From Toxorhynchites rutilus septentrionalis (lineage: Eukaryota; Arthropoda; Insecta; Diptera; Culicidae), in NCBI RefSeq assembly GCF_029784135.1, contig NC_073746.1:60672097-60736096 (forward strand): a DNA stretch of 64,000 bases. Reading direction: 5' to 3'. Numbering within the stretch: the stretch's first letter is position 1; every line of letters begins with the position of its first letter. Shown here piece by piece: positions 1 to 10,886 of this stretch. The notes under the pieces were generated by a model. The model saw only the letters and a list, made by a program, of their open reading frames with translations, searched no databases and was not told the DNA's origin. A program made the translations under genes and the position numbers.

Positions 1-480
1 ACTAAGCAGTTGTTTCTAAAATTTCACAGCACTATACAATGATATCCGAAGGTATAAACAAGCGACTTATATAAAATAACAGCGTAGTTCTACGTCAACA
101 ATGCGGTCGTATCTTGGACACAACCTCCTATATTTTTTATGAAATAAAGTTAACGTGAACTGTGAACGAATCCTCATGATTTGCGTACCAATCGAATCGG
201 AAATTCTCTAAGATTTTTTCGATATGCTATACATTACAGTTCGCTAATTTCTAAATGGTTTAAATTCATGAAAACTGGAAGTATTTTTTTTTCTCAGACA
301 TTTGTTCTGCCGATTTGTGTGCTAACCCTACCCGTATTTCAAATGCTTATAACTTGAACATTTCTTAACAGGTCGAAAAGATGTTTGCATCAATTGATAG
401 GAAACATTTTTACGCGTCTATCACAATTAATAAAATGTTATTTTTTATGAGATGAACAATTGAATAACAGTAAAATGTCA
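1..480. other. Non-coding AT-rich DNA with one repeat-end motif
   Basis: No gene is seen. Around 84-130 the motif GCGTAGTTCTACGTC is followed by a stretch (ATGCGGTCGTATC, then ACACAACC) that recurs at 1071-1125. In related form it marks one end of the repeat family whose best copies lie at 9905-11165 and 37118-37800. The rest is simple AT-rich sequence. Confidence 0.5.
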
Positions 481-484
481 AGCG

Positions 485-1135
485 TTATCTAAACGCCCTA
501 ACTGCCAAGTTTTGATTGGCCCGATTCACGGTTTCCCCAACACAGACTTCAAAATCGATGTACCTGTGGAAATCCACTTTGCAAATATACATGTAAGCCG
601 GGGGTGTTTTTGTTCCCACCGGGCTGTGTTTCTCTAACACGGACTTCAAAGTTAATGTGCTTGGGGAAATTCGCTTTGCAAATACATGCAAGTCGGGGGT
701 ATTTTTTGGTTTTGAGTACTTTTGTACGTTCTTGTCGTTGTGCAGACCGGAATATGTTTCCCTAAAACGTACTTTCAAACTGAGAAGCCTGGGAAAATCG
801 TCATTTCAGATACTAGAGGTTATGAACTTTCGCGGTTCGAGAACTTCGTAAACATGAGATGTGCAATAATTTCAGAGGAAAATGTAAAACACAATGATCG
901 TTCGACAATTCTTCCGTACACATATTTTGGTAGTCCTCGGCATCATGTCAAACGTAAGAGGACGTTCATCAAATTTGTTTGTAACGAAGAACATAATCTA
1001 TTACAAAAATTTCGAAGCATTCCAATATAATATTCGAAGTGGTAAACAAGTGGATTGGACAATATACCTGCGTAGTTCTACGTCGAAAATATGCGGTCGT
1101 ATCCTAGATACAACCCCTTACAATTTTTACATTTT
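485..1135 (+). repeat. Dispersed repeat with three diverged internal monomers
   Basis: A monomer starting near GTTTCCCTAACACAGACTTC occurs here three times (about 531, 628 and 755, spacing 97 then 127 bp), each followed by related sequence. A further copy lies inside the histone-H1-like relic at about 37455. The segment ends with the GCGTAGTTCTACGTC / CGGTCGTATC block (1071-1125) typical of one end of the ACGTC repeat family. No open frame looks real. Class of element unknown. Confidence 0.5.
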
Positions 1136-1350
1136 CCGCAAATATGTGAATGGAATAATATTCCAAAACTCAGGCTCGACTAAACTATACATTGACTGGC
1201 GGTTTTGATATTTTAGTTTTTGCCGAATCGTTCATTTTACTATCTTGCTTCTAGTAGTCGATTCTGAAATGTTTTAACAACAAATTGTTTCGATGAGTTT
1301 TCTTTTTACGGAGGTAAAGATTTCGTTAGCGACTGTCCAAATACCTCGAT

Positions 1351-2199
1351 AGCCTCAAACCATGGTTCAAAATTCTGGTCTTGAGTCGGGACTTTATTCG
1401 CACCGTCTCCCGACTCATATTCAATCACGGTTCGTTAGACGCGCCACCCTTTCGTTTCAATCTGGAAGCAATCTCTGCGTTTGTGGCCGAGGTTACCACG
1501 ACATCGAACACGTTGTTTGGTCGTGTGAGGTGTATCTTGTCGCCAGATCGAATATAGAAAATTCTCTTCTGGCTAGAGGAAGGCAGCCCAATGTGGAGGA
1601 GACGATCTGACATAGTGGTAACATCCATACCACACACGCTAAAGGTCGAGAGTTCAAATATCACTCCCGACATTCATACCAAAATGGAAGTGAAGTGACG
1701 AACCAGCCAAAAGTGTTGAAAGTCACAATAATACAGATTAAAAAAAGGCAGCCCAACGTGCCGGTGAGAGATGTGTTGGCTTGGTTAGACCTTGACTACA
1801 TGTCCCAAATCTATGTTTTCCTTAAAGCTATCGATGTTCGTTTGTGATTATCCTCATATCCTTATACCCTCGTTTTCTTCCTTTGCGAGCAATTGGTCCT
1901 CTTGCTATAAACAGTAGAATATGTTGAAATGTAAATACACAATAGATATATGAATAGATTTATGAATTGAGTGTGTGTGATTATAAACACTGTAACAATT
2001 TCCTAATGTCCCATTCTTTTCCTGAAAAAATATGTCACCGTTCTAAACTCAAGTGCACCGCGAGTAATCGGTTTTCTACATAACTAACCATAGATATAAG
2101 AAAATTGTTTATATATATATAGTTTCAAAAATATATTTTAGAATTCGGCTCCTTTAAACTTATGTAACTGAGCCTGTAAAAATAAACGAATTTAAAAAG
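1351..2199 (+). mobile_element. I-clade LINE, 3' fragment (5' truncated)
   Basis: This is the 3' part of the LINE also present at 38998-42370. The last ~150 codons are recognisable, including the C-terminal CVCGRGYHDIEHVVWSC cysteine/histidine motif, then the shared 3' UTR ending in TATGTAACTGAGCCTGTAAA and an A-rich tail. It starts abruptly where the full copy reads AGCCTCAAACCATGG, a 5' truncation usual for LINEs. A SINE interrupts the coding part at 1596-1745. The stop codon falls near 1848. Only coding remnants with frame damage remain. Confidence 0.85.
1596..1745 (+). mobile_element. tRNA-derived SINE, family A, copy 1
   Basis: The element begins GAGGAGACGATCTGACATAG, with an A-box-like CATAGTGGTAACATCC and a B-box-like GAGTTCAAATATCACTCCC, then a non-tRNA body ending in an A-rich tail. 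It sits inside the LINE fragment and is flanked by a 15-bp target-site duplication (1581-1595 AGGCAGCCCAATGTG; 1746-1760 the same with one T-to-C change). It is the same family as 10228-10378, 25163-25312 and 35099-35262. It is non-coding and depends on a LINE for movement. Confidence 0.85.
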
Positions 2200-3340
2200 A
2201 ATAAATGAGGGAGTTCAGGTTTTTTTTAGAAAGCAAAACAAAAAACCCGCTTTCATTAGGCTTGTAGAAAAATCCTTGGGCTTATGAGGACAACATGAAT
2301 TTGGCTGATGACAGCCACTGGAGTATTGTGCGACTCATATACAGGATCAAGTGCACGGACCTTCCTACCAGAAATTTATGATGTAATATTTCTCTGTTAT
2401 CCGTACTTCTGATTGCACTGATAATTTTTCTCGCTGTTGAAAGGAACAGTCTAGTTGAAATGGCCATTAAGAAGGTTCTATTAAAAACCAACAATTAAAA
2501 ATTTACTACTGAAAAAAGATATCCTTATAAGATAATCAATCCAAAAAAAAGGGCGAAAGATGTTTCGGACCCGGTCCAACGATGGAAGAGGAAATGTTGA
2601 AGTGCATTGGTCATTTTCATCGGGAATTATAAGAACGGTCAAAATTGTCTAAAGAAGAAGCCGAATTTTTTGAAACAATTCAAGCTCGACACATATTATG
2701 ACAGCTAACAGAAAAAGTCGATTAGACGAACTGGCAACTACGAAGATTTGGGAAAAAACAGCTTTCGATCGAGATACCAAGATTCCGTGGACATTTGAAG
2801 GTCGCTGAAATTAATTCTAATGTTGGTCATTAATGAAATTGCATTAGATGTGTTAAAGTTCATCATGAAGTGGGACTTCCAGAAATAGGTTCCAAATCTT
2901 ACAGTGAATTTGAAGCTGTTGCTAACCGTGTACGTTTCTGTGACAAATTATGGAGAGGCCTATTAGAGTTGAAATTAATTGAAAAATTGCGGTCAACGAT
3001 GGGTCAGACATATCTAATACGTTGAGTCCCGTTCCGTTTTTGCTGCACATTCCATTGAGTCCACGACAAGAGAGCGAAAGCATCTTTAACGGGGAACACA
3101 TGTTCATTATCAATGACTCCCAAAATATTTATTTGATACGATTTATTTGAGTCACATTTCGAGATCCACAATTATAATTTATTTTATTTAGTTTCTTATT
3201 TTGTAACTGTCAATCCCAGTGACCAAAGAGTAAAGAATTTGTGATTTCTTGTTCGTTCGATCTAATATTATAATAAATACGTTTCTTGTTTAGATAAGTT
3301 TGATTTTCCATTCGAAAAAACGAAAACTAAGTATTATGGA
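2200..3340. other. Unrecognised, possibly degenerate coding DNA
   Basis: No intact frame. On the plus strand around 2590-2960 short peptide-like runs (EEMLKCIGHFHREL, SKLSKEEAEFFETIQARH) suggest an old coding sequence broken by stops, but I recognise no family. The remainder is AT-rich with nothing identifiable. Confidence 0.3.
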
Positions 3341-3378
3341 GAGGTTAGTAACCCGCCCGGGTGTCACCCGATTACGTT

Positions 3379-3845
3379 ATACCAGGTACAGCCATACAGC
3401 TGTACTAGCGTTGCACGTGTACAACGTTGTAAAAGTACCATCGTAGCATGACAGACATACTTTGGTAGTACATTGTACCGCATGTCAAACTGACAATCAG
3501 AAGTTTGACCAATTTTCACCTCATATTTCAATGAACAAGGTTTCAGCGTCTAAACTATCAAACATAACAAACAAGATTCCAATCTGAGTTATTGACTCAA
3601 GAGAAAGTCAATGAAAAGAATGTTAATCAAGTGTTTTGATTCGGTTTGTTCTTGCTACCCACCACTAATCGTCTATGGCGCTGCGCACAGTACAACTGTA
3701 GCCATATACAACGATGAAACAGGTCGGTACAGATACAGCGATTGTACCGAGTTGCTTGCGTGGTTCTAGCACTGTACATGGTGACAGACATACAATTTTC
3801 GAAGTACAATGCTAGTACAGATGTATGTCTGTCATAAGTATTACG
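3379..3845. repeat. Possible MITE-like region with repeated TGACAGACATAC motif
   Basis: TGACAGACATAC occurs at about 3449 and 3783 and its inverse TATGTCTGTCA at about 3823. GTACAGC/GCTGTAC-type inverted words are dense between 3390 and 3840. This looks like a decayed inverted-repeat element, but the termini and target duplication cannot be fixed. Confidence 0.3.
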
Positions 3846-3864
3846 CCGTTGAAATGACTTAATA

Positions 3865-4650
3865 TAGGGTTGGGGAAAAAGTAATGCACTATTTTCTCGG
3901 TAGCTCGGTTTATTGATCAATATCTCGCGTAATATAGATCATACAATCGATATTATTCCATTGTTCCATTCAGCAATGGAATTCAACAAAGATTCAAGCG
4001 AGATCGCTGAAACTGTGAATGGTGTTTATGGTACCGATACTGTAACAGCTAATACGTGCAATTGTTTTTTTTTAATTTTAATTGATTTTTTTTAAATTTT
4101 TAATTATTTTTTTTTCAATTTAAATAATTTTTTTAGCGAAATACAACTGATTTAGTTGGACAACTGGACCGTTTAAAGCCAGAGATTTACCAGAAACGTC
4201 CAGAATTGGTCAAAAGAAGAAGTGTACATTAGGTACATGCAGTCTTCAGAAAACAAACGCAGTGCTGCGCTTGAGTTTAATTTTCATCAGCGTGGGTCCA
4301 TGCGAACTGTATACGCTTGTGTGAAGAAAAATATCTCAACAGAGAGAGCAATCCAGATTCAAGCGCGCAGTATAGAAGTACGGCGCAAAATCCAGCGTAA
4401 AACTCAGTGTAAAACTGGGCGCAAAAACGGCGCTGACACCATAACATTTCATCTGTGTTTTGGAGCGTGCTGATTCGCCACAGTGCAAGTGTGCGAGTGG
4501 GAGCTCAACTGGGTACAAAAATCTTGTTACACATCAGCACCGGGTTGTATTCTGAAGACTGCACGCATGAAACTCGACTCGTCAGAAACTTGGAAGCTTG
4601 ATTGGGATGTTTAAATGCATCCACCATATCGCGCTGGTGTGATCGATGTG
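3865..4650 (+). pseudogene. Mariner transposase relic, interrupted
   Basis: A mariner end TAGGGTTGGGGAAAAAGTAATG starts at 3865 after a TA (3863-3864). Downstream on the plus strand are broken pieces of mariner transposase: a helix-turn-helix remnant with VYGTDTVT (about 4000-4050), a poly-T filler (4070-4135), then the QLDRLKPEIYQKRPELV block (about 4155-4215). From about 4550 the later TRQKL...MHPPY block resumes in damaged form. The 4230-4548 segment between them does not look like mariner and is bounded by short inverted words (TGCAGTCTTCAGAA / TTCTGAAGACTGCA). The catalytic HQD region is missing and no right end was found. The element is dead. It resembles the mariner at 22545-23744 in its end sequence. 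Confidence 0.6.
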
Positions 4651-5300
4651 CAGTATCACCATGATGTCGTCTATAGGCGACGCTCGTACACACAGGTCGT
4701 CGCGCGGATGTCGCCTGTAGACGACGCTCGTAGCGAAAGAATTAACAACATGCACTGGACAAGAATCTTGAATAAATTAATCTTTAAATTAATAAACTCC
4801 ATTTCGTTATGTTTCAAATTTCCCAATTACCAAATGGATCCTGATGAATCATTCCATTCAATAGATTTTCAAATTACAATTCAATGGATCCATAAGTCCG
4901 AAAAGTAACGCCAAAAAAATTATTGTTTCTCGCCAACTGAATATCTCACTGAGTTGGACACCTCGCGCTGAACTAACAGCCCTCAACCCTTCATTCACGA
5001 ATAACTGCTCTTGTCGAGCCTTGTGATTGGGTCTGACCGTTCCCATTCATACAATTCACTACACGAACCGTTCATCCATTCATGCAGGTCACGTGGTGCG
5101 CATGTTGAATGAACCAGCTACTGCTGCTGCTTCCAACCATAACATGAGAAAAGCAAAACAAACACCTCTCCTCTTGCTGAGTGACGCTTGGAGAGTGGCA
5201 GCATTTCACTAGCACTACGCTGAGTCCCGCATTCACGAGCCCCGAGCGGTGTGTATGAGTGTGCGCACTGGCAGTGGCTGTGTGTGCGAGATGCGTCACA
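4650..5300. other. Non-coding DNA upstream of the exon 1 region
   Basis: A short direct duplication of about 35 bp (GATGTCG...GACGACGCTCGTA type, 4664-4733) is visible. GC content rises towards 5000-5300. No gene is recognised. Confidence 0.4.
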
Positions 5301-6090
5301 CAGCATAATAGCGCCTGCAGTTCACTCGAACGGTCGGTTTATATTAGACGTCGTGGTGATCGCGTGCAGAATTGGCGATTTTTTTCCTCCTCCAGTTTTG
5401 ACCCTTATCGAAGCGAAACTTTGCGAATTTTGCCCTTATCCGGTCCGATATTTGGAGCAGACGCAGGTGGCAGAATCGATTAGTTTGTTGGTTTTGGAAT
5501 ACATCAGGGTTCCTTGTTTCACGGGAAAAAGATGAAAGAGAAGTTCTGCAATAGAATTATTGAGTGTGTGCAGTGAGAAAGTGCATCTTCCAGTCAGAAT
5601 TTTCTCTTCGCCTCAGGTTCACTCCCAGTTTGATTAAACGTGATTCGCTCCTGTATGTATGCATTCAAACCCATACTTCCCTGTTGTGATCCTTGTGGGA
5701 GCATGTACAGAGCGTGAGTGTTTGTGTCGGTAGTGGTGTGATGGTCCTGTTTTGTTGATAGTGGGTGCTGCTAGAATGAGATGATGCAAGCAACCACTTT
5801 GGAGGATGAAGTGCTGTGTTTATCGGAAGTGAAGGAAATAAAGGATTCCGTTTCTCAGGTACGGTGTCGGTGCCGACTAAATCTCAGTGAAGAGGAGCAA
5901 GCCTTTAAGCTGCGGTCCATGACCAAATGAGTGTGTAGGAAGAATGAAAAAAAGTGGAGTGTGGTAGACAGTCAACCTGTTTTCTAGTGCAATAAAGAAA
6001 GTGATCAATCAAAAAAGCGGTGTGTAATTATCACGGTCGGCGAAGGGGACGCAAAGCGCGACATCTTCAGCGCTTCAGAGCAGCAACATC
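5300..6090 (+). promoter_or_regulatory. Probable promoter and 5' leader of the Zir-like gene
   Basis: This stretch is less AT-rich than its surroundings and runs without transposon sequence up to the ATG at 6091. An in-frame stop at 6025-6027 closes the reading frame upstream, so 6091 is the first possible in-frame ATG. The ATG has A at -3 (AACATCATG), acceptable for insects. I cannot fix a transcription start or exclude an intron in the leader. No strong TATA box is seen, which would suit a broadly expressed gene. Confidence 0.4.
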
Positions 6091-6189
6091 ATGACAGAAA
6101 GAAAGTTTACCCGCGGGCTCAACAAACCCGGAATGGCCGCCCAGCTGAGGGAGAACATCTCGCAAGTTGTACGTGAATCTGCTTCACTT
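6091..6189 (+). CDS. Zir: First coding exon of a zizimin-type DOCK guanine exchange factor (partial)
   Basis: The exon encodes 33 residues, MTERKFTRGLNKPG... to ...QVVRESASL. The RKFTRxLxKPGxAAxLRxxxSxVVRxS pattern is, from memory, the conserved extreme N-terminus of DOCK9/10/11 (zizimin, DOCK-D) proteins and of Drosophila Zir. These are large (about 2,000-residue) cytoplasmic exchange factors for Cdc42/Rac with a PH domain and C-terminal DHR1/DHR2 domains. The frame continues a short way past 6189, but GTATGT at 6190-6195 is a good splice donor and the DOCK-like match stops there, so I place the exon end at 6189 (phase 0). The catalytic domains would lie in exons outside this window. The alternative, a chance ORF, is unlikely given the dense match and the clean leader. 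Confidence 0.65.
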
Positions 6190-6199
6190 GTATGTATTG

Positions 6200-7350
6200 T
6201 TTTATTTCATTTCTACTTTGGTTTGGCTTTTTCTCGTATTGAGGTTGTAGCATTTGGTTCAAGTGTTTTGCCTTTTTGGAGTAATTGTTATCAGCTGATT
6301 GTTAATGAAGCGTTCGCTTCGGAACGATTGAACATTTTCGATGAGTAGATTTGTGTGTAATTGTATTGATTTTTCTCGCTGCATCAACTCCATTATAGCA
6401 CTTCCGCTAAGAAGTGGCGCGTTATCAGACTGAGCCGCAGCTGCTGATTTGCGCAATTAACTGGTGTGTACATATAACCATCAAACAGTTGCAGTCTCGT
6501 GTTGCTTATCAGCATCTGCAGTGTTGGACATTGACATGTATTCTGGTTAACCAAGCGCAATAATCTACCATTCGGATACTGATTGTTTTTTTCTTCTTTC
6601 TTCAATACAATAAGCAGTTGTTTACATCGAGGAACGGTGTTGCCAGTTGTTTGATTGCGCCGCATCAAATCGAAGTATAGATGTTTTTATTGGTTATCAA
6701 TAACGGTTGAGAGGAATGACGTAGAATTTTGACGAAAGTTTTGAACATTCCACTTCGGTTTTTTTTTGTGTCGCGTTTATTATCTTTCTGAAATTCGTCT
6801 GCGAGTAGGTTTTCGTTTTTACCAGGCAGGGAAACAACCAAACAAAACATTGAAGCAGTGACCAGTGACCGAAACTCGCGCTCGGAGGAGAAGGAACAAA
6901 GGATGCCTACTTAAGTTTTTATCTGGTCACGGCAAGAGCGGATGTCGTCGACAGATACGAGTTCGCGTTCACATATTTGCTCTGAAGTTCATGATTTGGC
7001 AAGGTATTTGCATCTGTGGAGCGAACGTCAAGGTTTTTGTCACAAACAATAGGACTCCATCCTAAGTTTTACAAAAAATGTCTCAGAAATCATGTTCTAC
7101 CTTTCATAAAAGCGCACAAAGGATCTGTGAAGTTTGCTCCATTTGGCGATTTGTCACTAAAGCCGAAGGTTGTGACAGTGGAATGCTTTTCATCGACAAG
7201 AAACTAAATCCATCCAGATGCCTCAATATCGTCGAATAGAAAGATATTGAGCAATTATGAAGCGGTATCTTAAAAAGACTGGTAAAATGAGCTGGGGTTC
7301 TGCACAGATGATCAGTTTTTCAGAAAATTCTGCCAAAGAGGCTCTTTTTC
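6200..7350. other. Intronic DNA, nothing recognised
   Basis: No transposon ends, long repeats or conserved frames were identified. Short open frames here are of the length expected by chance. Confidence 0.4.
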
Positions 7351-7354
7351 GTCG

Positions 7355-7535
7355 GTGGCCTTAAGGTTCCTAGAGGAACTTCTTAACGTCTCAACTTTGT
7401 ATTATTTGCATCATTTTTATTAGCCCTTAGTTAAGATTTCTATGCCGGATAACACGCCTTGAATGTATTCTGGGTGGGAAGCTCTAGGATACGCGTGACT
7501 AGGGCTCGGCTCAATTTATTTTTCCCCGTCAAATG
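7355..7535 (-). mobile_element. tRNA-derived SINE family B, diverged body fragment
   Basis: It shares TTCCTAGAGGAACTTC, ATTTCTATGCCGGATAACACGCC and TACGCGTGAC words with the full copy at 28750-29026, in the same (minus) orientation. The tRNA-like head is degraded beyond recognition. Confidence 0.6.
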
Positions 7536-9515
7536 GACTTCATTGCTTTTTTCGAGTGACTCCTCTCAAAATGAATTTGTTTCTCTCTCATGTATCGATG
7601 TTCGAGTTCAACGTGGTTTGACATATACTACAGGTGAGCTAGATTTTTTTGTATCGTACACGGAAAATACTCACACTTATAAAAAAGCGTGCAGTGTTGT
7701 GTTCAGAACCACTGAGAAATTTGTGAATGTTGTTGATATAAACCCGTTTTTCTGCATGTTTTTTTTAACAAAATTGAACTCGGAGACTTTGAACTAAAAT
7801 TTTGATTGGAATTCCTCCAAAACTGCACGCTATTTACTAATAGTAACGCGAGGACCTTCATAGCATACCTGATAACTGTCTAAGATCGTTGGTTTCACTT
7901 CACGATGGGTAGACAATAAACCGACCATTAATGGTGTAACTACTTTTTTGCATCAGAAATCGAGTTTTCGTTTCACTTTATATGGACGTAAAAATAAGAT
8001 TGTGTACGCGGGTAAAGAGATTCATGGAAGTAGAAGTGTAGATTGAAATCAGTTGAATTAAAAGGGCAGATATGTATTCATTAGTCACGTCAATTAGAAT
8101 AATTATTGACTAGAACAGTGCATCAGTCATCCTCGCTCTCAACGCTCGTCAATTCATTTCCTAGTCAATTCAAATTATGTTGACGGCGAATGTCGAAGTA
8201 GTCCTAGTCGAAGGGAAGCTTCTGAGAGGAGAGTCGATTTTCATTTTCTGAAGATTTCGGGTCCTGCGCGTGACCACAGCAGTCGTTTTCTTCCCATGAT
8301 ATAAGTGATTTGTTCCGTAACAATCCTGAGTGGACAATGCTTTGAATCCATAGTCTGAATGAATGTTTAAAGAGTGTACGATAGATTGCTCAACTCTGTT
8401 ACAAAGATATATCATCCTGATTTTTATCTCGATGACTAGATTTTCGCGGGTGGTGGAAAAAATTAACACAACACCAATCATTTACATGATTAACTAAATC
8501 TTATTTCATAATAAATTATAGGAAAAAAATTGTGGTATGTATTTTGCTTTGTAGATTCATGTAAATCTTCGTGAAGTGTTAGCCAATAGTTTTTCACAAG
8601 CAAAAACTGGAATTCCAAGCTTCCTATATTATGTTCCATTTCATATTTCGTTCTCAAATCATCTTCGAGTTCTCGGCATAGGGAAATAACATGCTACTCG
8701 TAAAATGCTCACATAGTCGTTAGTATTTATCATTCCTTTGAAATATCCTCAGGAATGAAATTTTGTGACCATGGAAAAGCAGTGGATGCCGCAATTTTGC
8801 AATTCGTTTTTTCTATAAACAGTTTTTTCGATAGATCGTTTTATCATGGAATTGTTGTATGTTCAATATAGAATGGGAATCCATAAAAAGATGATTTTTT
8901 CGCCATTGCCATTTGCGATTCCTGAATCGTCTGGAATACTTTGGATGATCGCATTATTCCCCAATTGCTTCCAGAGAACTCAGGGAATCGGATGAATTCA
9001 AGGCTTTGGTGGCAGGACATGTATAAATAGATATTTATGATATTGATCATCTGAAGCTTTGTTCAATGGGTTTTCGATCAGATCCACAGCTTCTGTTTGA
9101 CAGAATATATAAGAACGAGTTTTCAGTTGTTAAACTTTATGAGAATTAATTCTTTTCAGTTGTTGCCAGTTCGAAAGAGCGATTGATTGTCTGTAAAAAC
9201 GCATGCCATTTGTTTTTAAGATTCGAAATATGAATTTAGTATGATTGCTCCATTGTTGGAGGCTATTCAACAGTGACTGCATTTTCCGACGACTGTCTCA
9301 AGTATTTTCCTCTGAGGAATCTCACTTAGTCGTCAGCATAGTTGAGTCTTCTGATTGTAGGGGGAAGAATTTTTTTCCGACGATTCCTCTGAATTGTCAA
9401 TCACGAAAAACATTATTTCAAATCTTAGCATGTTTCCTCTGACGCTATAATCTAATAGTAGTTGAATAATCATGTGTTTCTACACAGTACCGTAGGCTTT
9501 TCCTTTCATAATAGT
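7536..9515. other. Intronic DNA, nothing recognised
   Basis: AT-rich sequence without recognisable repeats or genes. Open frames of about 100 codons at 7459-7797 and 8170-8481 show no known motif. Confidence 0.4.
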
Positions 9516-9518
9516 TTT

Positions 9519-9850
9519 GTGGCCCTGAAAGGGGACGTTTAGTTTGTTTGTTAGGTATGATTTGTTCACTTCACCAGTGTAACAATCGAGGACGATGACA
9601 GAAGAATGGTGATAAGTCGTTGGATGATGCATATCCCGTTAAATGATGTCGAAGTGGAATGAGATATGCTGGAAACTGCCCCCTGTGGCTATAGATGAGA
9701 TGGCTTCTGCGTCCTGTATAACCAAAATAATGAATAGTATACATGAATAATTTCTCCATTGCCATTTTCGCTTCACAGCAATGGAACACGAAGTAAAATG
9801 CGACAACGCGAATTTGAACTGGAGTAATAACACTACAAAATAAACAGTTC
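9519..9850 (-). pseudogene. Histone H2A-like relic with degenerate 3' stem-loop
   Basis: On the minus strand a short stretch (about 9700-9640) reads GQFPAYLIPLRHHLTGYA, which can be aligned by eye with the H2A region GLQFPVGRIHRLLRKGNYA; nucleotide agreement is highest around GCAGTTTCCAG. About 120 bp further in the minus direction, at 9520-9539, is CGTCCCCTTTCAGGGCCA, a degenerate form of the histone mRNA 3' stem-loop. The match is short and weak alone. It gains weight from the other histone-like relics in the window and from the H1-like relic starting 300 bp away in the opposite direction. Confidence 0.35.
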
Positions 9851-10155
9851 AAATCGGATGATTTCTTCTCGAATCATGCCCGAACAAACATTTGTGGCGA
9901 TTGGTTTTGACGTAGGACTACGTCTTTCATTTCTATACCGGGGTGTAAAATCAATGTTTCGAAAACGAAAGCGTTACACCGAAGACCGAGATTTTGAGTG
10001 TTAATAGCTAAACAACTGAACGAAATGGTATGATAAACACTTCATTCGAAAGATAAAATGTCTACGCGTTCTATACTTGTTACTTTCTGATCCAAAAACT
10101 TGTTTCAATAGTCTTAAATTTGCTTTCAAAATAGGCTATTGAAATCACCAATCGG

Positions 10156-10190
10156 TATATAAGCGAGCGCCGCTCGGAAATCCACTCAGT
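10156..10190 (+). promoter_or_regulatory. TATA box plus TCAGT initiator of an H1-like relic
   Basis: TATATAAG (10156-10163) lies 30 bp before TCAGT (10186-10190), the arthropod RNA polymerase II initiator, at the correct spacing. The homologous place in the 37.1-kb copy has TATATATAA (37376-37384) and CTAAGT (37407-37412). H1-like coding sequence follows in both. Activity is unknown. Confidence 0.5.
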
Positions 10191-10227
10191 TCTAATTGAA
10201 CAGCGATTGGAGCATGTTGTCGCTGTT

Positions 10228-10378
10228 TTTTTTTTTTTCTTTATTATAGTGATTTTCAACACATTTCGGCTGGTTCGTCACTTTTACTTCCATTTTTGGA
10301 AGAATGTCGGGAGTGAGAATTGAACTCGTGATCTCTGCGTGAGAGGTATGGATGTAACCGCTACGCCAGATCGCCTCC
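10228..10378 (-). mobile_element. tRNA-derived SINE, family A, copy 2
   Basis: Reading the minus strand gives the tRNA-like head (A-box-like GGCGTAGCGGTTACATCC, B-box-like GAGTTCAATTCTCACTCCC), the shared body and a poly-A tail (poly-T at 10228-10239). It is flanked by a perfect 13-bp target-site duplication TGTTGTCGCTGTT at 10215-10227 and 10379-10391. It is inserted in the H1-like relic. Confidence 0.9.
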
Positions 10379-10391
10379 TGTTGTCGCTGTT

Positions 10392-10475
10392 GTGGTGAAG
10401 CTCTTCATTTATCATGAAAGCGCGGATGAACGGTGTCACCAAGAGCCTGTTTGTGCACCTTAGGCCAGAAGGGAA
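10392..10475 (+). pseudogene. Histone H1-like relic (globular-domain fragment)
   Basis: The frame at 10414 reads MKARMNGVTKSLFVHL, matching KKALMSGVTKNLFVHT in the better copy at 37552-37735. Both resemble the second half of the insect H1 winged-helix domain (FIKKxLKSxVxxGxLxQTKG, from memory). Upstream codons are broken by small deletions, and downstream it becomes a CA-repeat (10534-10556). It is non-functional. A SINE separates it from its TATA/initiator. Confidence 0.5.
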
Positions 10476-10591
10476 TCCTCAGGAGGAGAGTGATGCTACA
10501 AACGGTTCCCCGGGAAGATCTCGAAGCAGCCGCTACACACACACACACATACACGCACGGAATTCTTTCCGTTTGGATCGAGAAAGATCCG

Positions 10592-10886
10592 GAAAATAAT
10601 CTGCCAGTTCCTCTAGGAATTTAAAAATACATTCATGTGAAAGAGTTTATTTGAATGTTTTCTATCCATGTGACACTGTGACCAAATATGTTTCAATCAA
10701 GTGCTATTAACAGATGGTTATCGAGTTAGCATTAACCACTGGTGGGCTTCCAGTATCGAGGAAAATGTGGAAATATCTAATCGTTACTGAAAATAATCTG
10801 CCAGTTCCTCTGGGAATTTAAAATTACATTCATATGAAAGAGTTTATTTTAATGTTTTCTATCCATGTAACACTGTGACCAAATAC
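10592..10886 (+). repeat. Direct duplication of a ~97-bp block
   Basis: 10592-10688 and 10788-10886 are about 90 percent alike by eye, both starting GAAAATAATCTGCCAGTTCC and ending CACTGTGACCAAATA. They are separated by about 100 bp of different sequence. Confidence 0.85.

Noticed and set aside
10300..10378. tRNA-like sequence with B-box
   Set aside because: It belongs to SINE family A (four copies, each with target duplications), not to a tRNA gene.
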